From contig NZ_JQCR01000002.1 in the NCBI RefSeq assembly GCF_000757885.1, positions 1,798,001 through 1,862,000 on the forward strand: DNA of 64,000 nt, read 5' to 3'. The first letter of the stretch is position 1. Each line of letters opens with the position of its first letter. Origin of the DNA: Paenibacillus wynnii. Its GTDB lineage: Bacteria; Bacillota; Bacilli; Paenibacillales; Paenibacillaceae. Made by a program: the position numbers and the translations under genes. This document shows positions 8,461-16,532 of the stretch, in pieces. The notes beneath the pieces are model-generated. The model searched no databases, had not been told where the DNA came from, and saw only the letters and a program-made list of their open reading frames with translations.

Positions 8461-10689
8461 TTAGATTTTTTCGTGAAAGGTTCTGTTGATGACATCGAGC
8501 TGCTGCTCTCTCGTCAATTTGATGAAATTAACCGCATAACCCGACACTCGTACCGTGAGCTGCGGATACTGCTCCGGATGATCCATCGCATCCAGCAAGG
8601 TTTCTTTGTCGAACACATTAATATTGAGATGATGACCATCCTTGACTGTATACCCGTCAAGAATCGCCGTCAGATTACGGATTCGATCTTCATCGTTTTT
8701 CCCAAGGGCCCCCGGTATAATCGAGAACGTATTGGAAATGCCATCCAAGGCGTATTCATAAGGAAGCTTAGCCACGGATGCCAATGAAGCAATTGCACCT
8801 TTCCGGTCCCTGCCGTGCATCGGGTTGGCTCCTGGAGCGAACGGCTCACCTTTCTTTCTCCCATCCGGGGTATTCCCGGTCAGCTTACCGTATACCACAT
8901 TGGAGGTAATGGTCAGCACCGACATCGTGGTCTTGGCCTCCCTATAAGTCGAATGTTTCTTCAACTTGCGAAAGAACCGTTTGACGAGGTCAATAGCGAT
9001 ATCATCCGCACGGTCATCGTTGTTGCCGTAAGCGGGATATTCCCCTTCAACGATATAGTCAACTGCAAGTCCATTTTCATCTCGAACCGGCCGAACGTTA
9101 GCATATTTAATGGCGCTGAGCGAATCGGTTACGACCGACAGCCCGGCAATCCCGGTTGCCATCGTTCGCATCGTTTCCTGATCGTGAAGAGCCATCTCGA
9201 TACGTTCATAACAGTATTTATCGTGCATGTAGTGGATTATATTCAAGGTGTTAATATAGAGCTCCGCAAGCCATTCCATCATATAGTCAAAGGCGTCCAT
9301 GACTTCGTCATAATCCAGTTTTTCCGACAGAATAGGCCGCATTGGCGGGGATACTTGCACATTCATTTGTTCATCCATTCCGCCGTTAATTGCATACAGC
9401 AGAGCTTTGGCCAGATTTGCCCGAGCGCCGAAATACTGCATTTGCTTTCCGATACGCATGGCAGACACACAGCAGGCAATTCCATAATCGTCACCAAAAT
9501 AAGTCCGCATTAAATCATCATTCTCATACTGAAGTGAGCTTGTCTGAATCGTCATGCGCGCACAATATTCCTTGAACTGCTGTGGGAGCCGATGGGACCA
9601 AAGTATGGTCAAATTCGGTTCTGGCGATGGCCCAAGCGTCTCCAGCGTATGCAGGAACCGGAAGGTGGTCTTGGTGACTAATGGACGACCGTCCAAACCG
9701 ATGCCTCCGAGCGACTCGGTGACCCATGTCGGATCGCCGCTGAACAGCGCGTTATATTCTGGTGTCCTTGCGAACTTTACCATACGCAGTTTCAGGACAA
9801 ATTGATCGACGAGCTCCTGTGCCCCTTGCTCCGTTAGCCTCTGCTCCTTTAGATCACGCGCTATATAGATGTCCAGAAAGGTGGAGGTGCGGCCAAGACT
9901 CATAGCTGCTCCATTCTGTTCCTTGATTGCGGCAAGATACCCGAAGTACAGCCATTGAAAGGCTTCCTGCGCGGTCTCTGCTGGCTTCGTAATATCGAAT
10001 CCATAACTGGCCGCCATCTGCTTCAGCTCCGTAAGTGCGCGAAGCTGCTCCGCAATTTCTTCACGTGCCCGAATTACATCTTCAGTCATCGTGCGTTCGT
10101 CGAAGAAGGAGCGCTCGTTTTTTTTGCTTTTGGCTAGAAAATCCGTGCCATATAAGGCAACGCGCCGATAATCGCCGATAATTCGTCCCCGGCCATATGC
10201 ATCCGGAAGCCCTGTAATGATGCCCGCTTTTCTGGCGAGACTCATGGCAGGTGAATAGCCGTCAAATACGCCTTGATTGTGAGTTTTCCGGTAAGTGGAG
10301 AAAATATGCTCGATTTCCGGATCCAGTTCATAACCGTAAGATTCACAAGCATTTTTGGCCATTCGGATCCCGCCGTAAGGTTGAAGTGCCCGCTTGAACG
10401 GTTTGTCCGTTTGAATACCCACGATTACCTCAAGCTCCTTATTCAAATAGCCGGGTCCATGCGAAATAATGCTGGAAACCACCTCAGTATCCATATCCAG
10501 AACTCCGCCTTGTTCACGTTCTTTCTTTGCGAGTTCCATGAACTGCTCCCAGAGTTGCTGCGTGGCTTCCGTGGGACCCACCAGAAAAGACGAATCTCCT
10601 ACATACGGTTCGTAGTTGAGCTGGATGAACTGGCGAACATCGATCTCTTCCTTCCAGCTTCCTGATTTAAAGCTTTCCCATGCCTGCAT
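8461..10689 (-). CDS. pflB: Formate C-acetyltransferase (pyruvate formate-lyase)
   Basis: A 742-residue glycyl radical enzyme that converts pyruvate and CoA to acetyl-CoA and formate without oxygen. The active-site Cys pair is in [14 protein letters not shown], and the radical Gly lies in the C-terminal [12 protein letters not shown], about 25 residues from the end, as in all PFL enzymes. Length matches the family. AAGGAGG precedes the ATG at good distance. The gene forms an operon with its activase and is divergent from adhE, so acetyl-CoA made here can be reduced to ethanol by the neighbour. Confidence 0.97.
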   Translation of the reverse strand: MQAWESFKSGSWKEEIDVRQFIQLNYEPYVGDSSFLVGPTEATQQLWEQFMELAKKEREQGGVLDMDTEVVSSIISHGPGYLNKELEVIVGIQTDKPFKRALQPYGGIRMAKNACESYGYELDPEIEHIFSTYRKTHNQGVFDGYSPAMSLARKAGIITGLPDAYGRGRIIGDYRRVALYGTDFLAKSKKNERSFFDERTMTEDVIRAREEIAEQLRALTELKQMAASYGFDITKPAETAQEAFQWLYFGYLAAIKEQNGAAMSLGRTSTFLDIYIARDLKEQRLTEQGAQELVDQFVLKLRMVKFARTPEYNALFSGDPTWVTESLGGIGLDGRPLVTKTTFRFLHTLETLGPSPEPNLTILWSHRLPQQFKEYCARMTIQTSSLQYENDDLMRTYFGDDYGIACCVSAMRIGKQMQYFGARANLAKALLYAINGGMDEQMNVQVSPPMRPILSEKLDYDEVMDAFDYMMEWLAELYINTLNIIHYMHDKYCYERIEMALHDQETMRTMATGIAGLSVVTDSLSAIKYANVRPVRDENGLAVDYIVEGEYPAYGNNDDRADDIAIDLVKRFFRKLKKHSTYREAKTTMSVLTITSNVVYGKLTGNTPDGRKKGEPFAPGANPMHGRDRKGAIASLASVAKLPYEYALDGISNTFSIIPGALGKNDEDRIRNLTAILDGYTVKDGHHLNINVFDKETLLDAMDHPEQYPQLTVRVSGYAVNFIKLTREQQLDVINRTFHEKI

Positions 10690-10776
10690 CGCGTTGTTCC
10701 TCCTTTATCACCTTCGTCATGTATACGAGATGTGCTTAGTATGATCCGTCTTAGCAAATATAAAGGAGGTACATAA

Positions 10777-10938
10777 ATGGGTAATTTGGGGGATATCACC
10801 ACTTTTAAAAGTATCGTATCGGCAGAGACTGAAAGCGGGATAATAAAACGAAATCAGGAAAAACTGTACTTGTTTATAACGACTTTTATGGCAGGGAGGA
10901 AAAATGATGGCTGTCAAACCAATCCAGGCAGATGGTAA
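10777..10938 (+). CDS. Possible 53-aa leader ORF overlapping the adhE start
   Basis: An ATG at 10777 follows an ideal ribosome site (AAAGGAGGT, 6 nt spacing) in the pflB-adhE intergenic region. The frame reads MGNLGDITTFKSIV... for 53 codons and stops 35 nt inside adhE in another frame. I recognise no family. The near-perfect ribosome site argues that it is translated; it could be a regulatory leader or coupling ORF for adhE. The composition is unremarkable, so chance cannot be ruled out. Confidence 0.35.
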   Translation: MGNLGDITTFKSIVSAETESGIIKRNQEKLYLFITTFMAGRKNDGCQTNPGRW

Positions 10939-13534
10939 GGAAAGCACCACAGAGAAAAATCGTTCCGCAGAGGATGAGGTCAACCGTTTGGTTACCCGTG
11001 CGAGGGCTTCACTAGAAACGTTCCTTTCTATGAATCAAGAACAGATTGACCGCATTGTCCAGGCGATGGCACTTGCTGGATTAGACAAGCATATGCTGCT
11101 TGCGAAAATGGCGATTGAAGAAACCGGACGCGGCGTGTACGAAGATAAAATCACGAAGAACCTTTTTGCAACAGAATACATTTATAACAGCATCAAACAT
11201 GACAAAACTGTCGGAATTATTGAGGAAAATCCTTATGAGAATTACCAGCGGGTAGCCGAACCAGTTGGCATTATCGCTGGTGTGACACCCGTGACGAATC
11301 CAACCTCCACCACCATTTTTAAAACGCTGATTGCTACGAAGACGCGAAACCCCATCATTTTTGCTTTCCATCCGTCTGCGCAGAAATGCAGTTCCGAATC
11401 GGCAAAAACACTGCTCGATGCAGCAGTAGCAGCAGGTGCGCCAGAACACTGTGTGCAGTGGATTGAGAATCCATCGCTCGAAGCCACACAGTTGCTCATG
11501 AACCATCCGGATGTAGCTTTGGTTCTCGCCACGGGCGGCTCGGCCATGGTAAAAGCCGCTTATAGTACCGGCAAGCCTGCGCTTGGTGTCGGTCCGGGTA
11601 ATGTTCCGTGTTTTATTGAGAAAACGGCTGATCCGAGACAAGCGGTCAACGATCTTATTCTTTCCAAAACATTCGATAATGGCATGATCTGCGCTTCCGA
11701 GCAAACCGTGATTATTGAAGAACCGATTTATGAGCAGGTGCGGGAAATGATGACGGACAACGGTTGCTATTTTCTAGATAAACCGGAAATAGATGCGGTA
11801 TCCAGTTTGGTGATTACCGGGGATAGATGTGCCGTCAATGGTGCTATTGTCGGACAATCTGCTTATAAAATTGCTGAGATGGCCGGTCTTCAGGTGCCTA
11901 AGGACACCAAAATTCTTATTGCCGAATTAGAAGGCGTGGGAAAGGACTTCCCGCTGTCCGCCGAGAAGCTAAGTCCCGTTCTGGCGTGTTATAAGGTAGC
12001 ATCAGCCGAACAGGGCATTGATCGTGCATCGGAAATCGTCGCTTTCGGCGGTTTGGGCCACTCTTCTGTCATTCACTCCGAGGACAAATCGGTGATCGAG
12101 GCCTTCGCGAAGAGGTTACAGACTGGACGAGTAATTGTTAATTCCCCTTCGACACAAGGGGCTATCGGCGACATTTACAACACCAACTTACCGTCCCTAA
12201 CTTTAGGCTGCGGTTCCTACGGTAAAAACTCGACGACCTCCAATGTATCTGCCGTCAACCTGATCAACATCAAACGTGTCGCATACCGGACGGTGAATAT
12301 GCAGTGGTTCAAAATTCCGCCTAAGATCTACTTTGAAAAAGGGTCTACGCAATATCTCGAGAAAATGCCTAATATCTCCAAGGTGCTTATTGTTACCGAC
12401 GCAATAATGGTGAAGCTTGGCTATGTCGAAAAAATTGAATATCACCTAAGAAAACGTTCGGAGCCGGTTACTATCGAAATCTTTGCCGATGTCGAGCCCG
12501 ATCCGTCTGTGGAGACGGTTGAACGCGGGGCTCGGATGATGGAAAACTTCAAGCCGGACTGCATTATTGCGCTGGGTGGCGGCTCACCTATGGACGCTGC
12601 GAAGGCAATGTGGTTATTTTACGAATACCCAGATACGAGTTTCCATTCGTTGAAGCAGAAATTCCTGGATATCCGCAAACGGGTCTACAAATATCCGCGA
12701 TTAGGCGTAAAAGCCCAATTCGTCGCGATTCCGACAACGTCAGGGACGGGTTCAGAAGTGACTTCATTCGCGGTTATCACGGATAAAAAAGATGGACATA
12801 CCAAGTACCCGCTTGCGGATTACGAATTAACGCCGGACGTTGCGATCATTGATCCGGAGCTTGTGTTTTCCCTTCCGAAAACGGCAGTTGCCGATACCGG
12901 GATGGACGTGCTGACGCATGCCATTGAAGCCTATGTTTCCGTCATGGCGAGTGACTATACCGATGGTTTGGCACTCCATGCCATCAAGCTTGTATTTCAG
13001 TACTTGGAGAAATCGTTTCATACGGGAGACCCCACTGCTCGTGAGAAGATGCATAATGCTTCAACGATCGCCGGAATGGCTTTTGCAAATGCCTTCCTCG
13101 GCATTAACCACAGCTTGGCGCATAAATGGGGCGGAGAATATCATACGGCGCATGGACGTACGAACGCGATTCTGCTGCCACACGTCATTCGTTACAATGC
13201 CCATAAGCCGTCAAAATTCGCGTCATTCCCGAAATACCGCTATTTTATCGCCGATGAGCGTTATGCGGATATTGCTAAAATGCTGGGAATGCCCGCCAGC
13301 ACTACGGAAGAAGGGGTTAACAGCTTAATCATAGCTATTCGCAAGCTGAACCAATCGCTCGACATTCCCGAAAAGTTCCAAGATCTCGGCTTCAATCCAA
13401 CCGATTTTGAATCAAAGGTCGACTTTCTGGCCGACCTCGCCTTCGAGGACCAATGCACAACAGCCAATCCGCAAATGCCCCTAGTCATAGAACTTGCAGA
13501 AATATATCGGAATGCGTTTTACGGTAGATTTTAG
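10904..13534 (+). CDS. adhE: Bifunctional acetaldehyde-CoA/alcohol dehydrogenase
   Basis: An 876-residue fusion. The N-terminal half is a CoA-acylating aldehyde dehydrogenase with catalytic Cys in GMICASEQTVII (about residue 265). After a linker with NAD-binding Gly clusters, the C-terminal half is an iron-dependent alcohol dehydrogenase with GGGSPMDAAKAM, TTSGTGSEVTSFAV and the metal-binding HSLAHKWGGEYHTAHGRTN. Together they reduce acetyl-CoA to ethanol and regenerate two NAD+. Two adjacent ATG codons follow GGGAGG; either may be used. Divergent to pflBA, with a strong terminator downstream. In other bacteria this enzyme forms spirosomes. Confidence 0.97.
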   Translation: MMAVKPIQADGKESTTEKNRSAEDEVNRLVTRARASLETFLSMNQEQIDRIVQAMALAGLDKHMLLAKMAIEETGRGVYEDKITKNLFATEYIYNSIKHDKTVGIIEENPYENYQRVAEPVGIIAGVTPVTNPTSTTIFKTLIATKTRNPIIFAFHPSAQKCSSESAKTLLDAAVAAGAPEHCVQWIENPSLEATQLLMNHPDVALVLATGGSAMVKAAYSTGKPALGVGPGNVPCFIEKTADPRQAVNDLILSKTFDNGMICASEQTVIIEEPIYEQVREMMTDNGCYFLDKPEIDAVSSLVITGDRCAVNGAIVGQSAYKIAEMAGLQVPKDTKILIAELEGVGKDFPLSAEKLSPVLACYKVASAEQGIDRASEIVAFGGLGHSSVIHSEDKSVIEAFAKRLQTGRVIVNSPSTQGAIGDIYNTNLPSLTLGCGSYGKNSTTSNVSAVNLINIKRVAYRTVNMQWFKIPPKIYFEKGSTQYLEKMPNISKVLIVTDAIMVKLGYVEKIEYHLRKRSEPVTIEIFADVEPDPSVETVERGARMMENFKPDCIIALGGGSPMDAAKAMWLFYEYPDTSFHSLKQKFLDIRKRVYKYPRLGVKAQFVAIPTTSGTGSEVTSFAVITDKKDGHTKYPLADYELTPDVAIIDPELVFSLPKTAVADTGMDVLTHAIEAYVSVMASDYTDGLALHAIKLVFQYLEKSFHTGDPTAREKMHNASTIAGMAFANAFLGINHSLAHKWGGEYHTAHGRTNAILLPHVIRYNAHKPSKFASFPKYRYFIADERYADIAKMLGMPASTTEEGVNSLIIAIRKLNQSLDIPEKFQDLGFNPTDFESKVDFLADLAFEDQCTTANPQMPLVIELAEIYRNAFYGRF

Positions 13535-13545
13535 TAAAAATGATA

Positions 13546-13604
13546 AAAAGCCTCTCCTAAGAATGATTGCACGAAACAATCATTTACCAGGGAGAGGCTT
13601 TTTT
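13546..13604 (+). terminator. adhE terminator
   Basis: The long dyad AAAAAGCCTCTCC...AATGATTG-cacgaa-CAATCATT...GGGAGAGGCTTTTTT ends adhE. It also faces the small minus-strand gene that ends at 13622, so it probably serves both directions. Confidence 0.88.
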
Positions 13605-13621
13605 GATTTTCGAATCCAGGT

Positions 13622-13798
13622 TTAAAAATCCATCCAGAAAAATTGAGAGACCGCAAGCAAGAGCCCAATAACATTCACCACGATGAAAAACCACTTTTTG
13701 GCCCTTCGGCTTACCGGCTCTCCAGATAACAACGTCCAAAATAAAATTCCATTTAACACAACCATAATAATGAGAGCCAACCACCAATTAGCTGCCAT
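13622..13798 (-). CDS. Small membrane protein, 58 aa
   Basis: A short frame starting MAANWWLALIIMVVLNG and ending SQFFWMDF. It has two hydrophobic segments (about residues 5-25 and 36-55) separated by a basic loop (SRRAKK), the layout of a two-helix membrane protein with both ends outside. GGGGGTGA lies about 8 nt before the ATG. Located between convergent adhE and a decayed reductase gene. I recognise no family; the regular two-helix pattern and good ribosome site make it likely real. Confidence 0.6.
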   Translation of the reverse strand: MAANWWLALIIMVVLNGILFWTLLSGEPVSRRAKKWFFIVVNVIGLLLAVSQFFWMDF

Positions 13799-13892
13799 CC
13801 AATTTCACCCCCACTATCTGAATCTTACCCCTAGAATAATAATATTACTGTTTACTAACAAAGATGTTGAAGAGGTATTTAAGAATTATTAC

Positions 13893-14713
13893 TCATCGGT
13901 GAATCGTGTAACAGTTTGCTCTGGTTACTGTCCGAATTGCATTCCGTTCCTCTGCTGAAAGAGATGTGTCTACCGGATCGCGGTTTGTGCCAGTGTACGA
14001 GTATCGCCTACCAGCTCAATAAGCTTTTGTCGAACTTCGGATAACTCCCCACGGCTATAATCGAGATAGTCTCGTTCTGCCTTGTTCGCCCCTCCAGAGG
14101 TCAAGATGCCGCCTGCAAGCGGACCGCGTGCAATTAAGCCGATTCCATGTTCCATAAGTTGTGGAAGCTCCTCCTCAGGACGTCGATCAAGCATACTGTA
14201 CTGGCTCATCAAGCTTGTAATATTCGAGCGACGGACATATTCCCTAATGACATTCGGACGTATGGAAAATATCCCGTAATAACGAATCAGCCCTTCTTTC
14301 TTTAGCTCCTCAAAGGCTTCAATCGTTTCCTCAATTGGATCCTCAATCTTTCCTCCGTGCAGCTGATACAAATCGATATAATCTGTACCAAGCCTTTTTA
14401 GGCTTTCCTTCACCGCAGATAAAATATGTGCTTTGGACGGGTCCCATATCCAGCCCTCTTTACCCGCCTGCCGGCGATTACCGACTTTTGTGGCAACGAT
14501 AACGTCAGAGCGGTGGTGCTTGATTGCTTTGCCGAGCAGTTCCTCGTTTCGCCCATCTTCATACAGGTCAGCAGTATCGAAAAAATTCATCCCTAGCTCT
14601 AACGCTTCTTGTATGATGGAAACAGCCTTAGTTTCGTTCGTTCCAAGAGACATACAGCCGAGACCGATCTCACTGACATAAAGATCCGAAATTCCTAGGC
14701 GATTTTGTTTCAT
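13893..14713 (-). pseudogene. Aldo/keto reductase, decayed by an out-of-frame deletion
   Basis: The open frame (14713 to 13970) gives 247 residues of an aldo/keto reductase: MKQNRLGISDLYVSEIGLG at the start, DTADLYEDGRNEELLG with the catalytic Asp and Tyr, and YIDLYQLHGGKIEDPIEE with the catalytic His. The family is usually near 300-330 residues. The frame stops after TLAQTAIR, where relatives continue into the last TIM-barrel strands. Further on, in another frame, TSLSAEERNAIRTVTRAN appears, the normal C-terminal helix. So a segment of about 30-50 codons was deleted out of frame. It is probably inactive for NADPH binding. Confidence 0.72.
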
Positions 14714-14737
14714 CTACATTTCCTCCTTGTAAGCTTC

Positions 14738-14860
14738 TCATCTTGTTTTTGGGGTCGTTGAAAGACGCTTCTTGTAGAAGATTATCCTCCAAATCATCAG
14801 CGTTAAAATACTGCCAACGGTCAATAATGATATCATGAGATTGCTCCAAACGATAATCAA
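14738..14860 (-). CDS. Possible 40-aa single-span membrane peptide
   Basis: A TTG-started frame after GAGGGTAGG encodes a long hydrophobic stretch (VWSNLMISLLTVGSILTLMI) followed by WRIIFYKKR and a polar tail, the pattern of a single-span membrane peptide with cytoplasmic basic end. It lies just upstream of the decayed reductase on the same strand. No family recognised; the start and its reality are uncertain. Confidence 0.33.
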   Translation of the reverse strand: MIIVWSNLMISLLTVGSILTLMIWRIIFYKKRLSTTPKTR

Positions 14861-14978
14861 CCTACCCTCACATTCAAAGCTTAAATAGCCCAAGCAGGAA
14901 CGTCTTGCTCGCAATAAGATATTACAAACTGCTAAATTGAAACCTGTTTAGGAAATGTTAAAAAGGAGTGAACTTCCA

Positions 14979-16100
14979 ATGACATTCCCCAGCCCTTATA
15001 TAGTCCTGTGGAAAGGACCCATTAACAAACCCTCTGGTCTTGGAATTGCCAGCAGAGAATATGTTAGGGCGTTGAGACAACTTGGAGTAAACGTTGCGAT
15101 CAGCGCAAAGAGCGCCGCGCCATTTTCAAAGAAGAATAAGGTGTTAATTTATCATCACTCCCTTAATTCTTTGAACATAAAGAAGGAGAGAAAACATTTC
15201 AAGACCATTATCATTAACACGGTATGGGAGACAACTCGTATCCCTAAACGATGGATCGGGCAGATTAACCAAGCCGATGCCGTTTGCGTGCCTTCCTATC
15301 AGAATAAGCAGGCGCTGCTCAATAGCGGAATTAGAATCCCCATATTTATTGTTCCGCATGGTGTGAATGCTCGGATGTATACCCCTATGACGAAGCTACC
15401 TTTGAAAAAAACGAATCGTACATTCACTTTTATCTCCGTATTCGGCTTTCAGCACCGCAAGAATCCTGAAGCTTTGCTAAAGGCTTATTGGGAAGAGTTT
15501 TCTGCTGCCGATAATGTTCAACTGATCATCAAAACAAATGGATATGCCCCATATGAGAATGAACGCTGGATCCGAAACCGAATCCTGGCCTATAAACATA
15601 GACTGAACATTAAAAAGAGTGTAACTCCCCCCATTCAGCTCATTACCCAACATTTGAATTCCCGCGCTCTCAGAAGTATTTATTCACGAGGAAATGCCTT
15701 TGTTCTTCCTACACGGGGTGAAGGCGTAGGTTTACCTTTTCTAGAGTCAATGGCCAGCGGTGTGCCCATAATAGCAACTGGCTGGGGTGGACATATGGAC
15801 TTCTTAACAAGTAAAAACTCATTTCTTGTTCCTTATAAATTACGCCCCCCTACCACCAGTATGAATCGAAAATCCTCTATCTCACGCCAATTTCGCCATT
15901 TGTTTGCGGAAAAGGGACAGCTATGGGCAGAACCCGACATTGGAAGCTTGAGAAAGCAGATGAGAAGAGCGTATGAAAATCCTGGCCTATGTAAACTAAA
16001 AGGTCAACAAGCTAGGCACGACGCTCTTCATTTGTCTTGGAACCGGGCGGGTCTATCCTTCAAGAAAGCGATAGAAAGTACGATTAGGTTTAAGAAATAA
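14979..16100 (+). CDS. Glycosyltransferase family 4-like protein
   Basis: A 373-residue GT-B fold enzyme. The N-terminal region has GLGIASREYVRALRQLGVNV, the glycine-rich start of family 4 acceptor domains. The C-terminal domain shows FLPTRGEGVGLPFLESMASG, where E-x7-E-like residues bind the sugar nucleotide, then GVPIIATGWGGHMDF. It probably transfers a sugar from a nucleotide donor in envelope polysaccharide or glycolipid synthesis. The ATG at 14979 is preferred because AAGGAGTGA lies 8 nt upstream. It stands alone, with an ssrA-like terminator 40 nt downstream. Acceptor and donor cannot be read from the sequence. Confidence 0.86.
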   Translation: MTFPSPYIVLWKGPINKPSGLGIASREYVRALRQLGVNVAISAKSAAPFSKKNKVLIYHHSLNSLNIKKERKHFKTIIINTVWETTRIPKRWIGQINQADAVCVPSYQNKQALLNSGIRIPIFIVPHGVNARMYTPMTKLPLKKTNRTFTFISVFGFQHRKNPEALLKAYWEEFSAADNVQLIIKTNGYAPYENERWIRNRILAYKHRLNIKKSVTPPIQLITQHLNSRALRSIYSRGNAFVLPTRGEGVGLPFLESMASGVPIIATGWGGHMDFLTSKNSFLVPYKLRPPTTSMNRKSSISRQFRHLFAEKGQLWAEPDIGSLRKQMRRAYENPGLCKLKGQQARHDALHLSWNRAGLSFKKAIESTIRFKK

Positions 16101-16136
16101 TGTGTATCTAAACTGATGAGATCATAAGAAATACGT

Positions 16137-16182
16137 GAAAAAGACACCCATTAAGGTGTCTTTTCTTCTCCATATGGAGCGG
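16137..16182. repeat. Copy of the ssrA 3' end and terminator (copy 1)
   Basis: AAAAAGACACC-catt-AAGGTGTCTTTT followed by CTCCATATGGAGC repeats the terminator stem and acceptor-stem end found at the real tmRNA gene (40329-40376). The spacer between them differs. It also acts as a plausible terminator for the glycosyltransferase gene. Confidence 0.75.
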
Positions 16183-16427
16183 AACGGTGGCTTGGCAAAT
16201 CCACAATCCGCCGTCGCCGTGATGCTGTTGCCGCTCACTTAAATTTGGACGGAGCAAAACTTATTTTTGTACTGAATGCTCCTGAAGAATACTCGTAATC
16301 TGTTCAAAGGAACACTCGCCTTTTGCAATATCTACTATAAACTCAACAGCAAAATAACGTTCCATTTTTTAACTATATAACATTATAACTGTACATACAT
16401 TTTGCCAAAACCGAACGAGAAGTCAAC

Positions 16428-16475
16428 AAAAAAGACACCCGTTAAGGTGTCTTCACTGATACTCCATATAGAGCC
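16428..16475. repeat. Copy of the ssrA 3' end and terminator (copy 2)
   Basis: Over 48 bases this differs from the real tmRNA terminator and acceptor end at only three positions, including an identical spacer (TCTTCACTGATACTCCATAT). The likeness ends exactly in the acceptor stem (GAGCC), so the T-arm is missing. It lies 58 bases downstream of the pnkp stop and may serve as its terminator. Confidence 0.85.
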
Positions 16476-16532
16476 AAGCTTACACTGTTGATAACCCTGT
16501 CAATCCTTTTTGGATCACAATACTAAATCCCT

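Larger units (their letters stand above)
16101..16532. other. Gene-free region with two ssrA 3'-end copies
   Basis: No coding frame is supported. The stretch contains the two ssrA-like terminator/acceptor copies listed separately, and near 16186-16225 a GTGG...CCAC hairpin-like repeat also seen around 28518 and 37790. Confidence 0.6.

Noticed and set aside
8815..9513. Plus-strand frame of 232 codons opposite pflB
   Set aside because: Shadow of the strongly conserved pflB gene; composition has no protein-like pattern.
16101..16532. CRISPR array from the repeated stems
   Set aside because: Only two copies of a terminator-like module, with no regular spacers and no cas genes.
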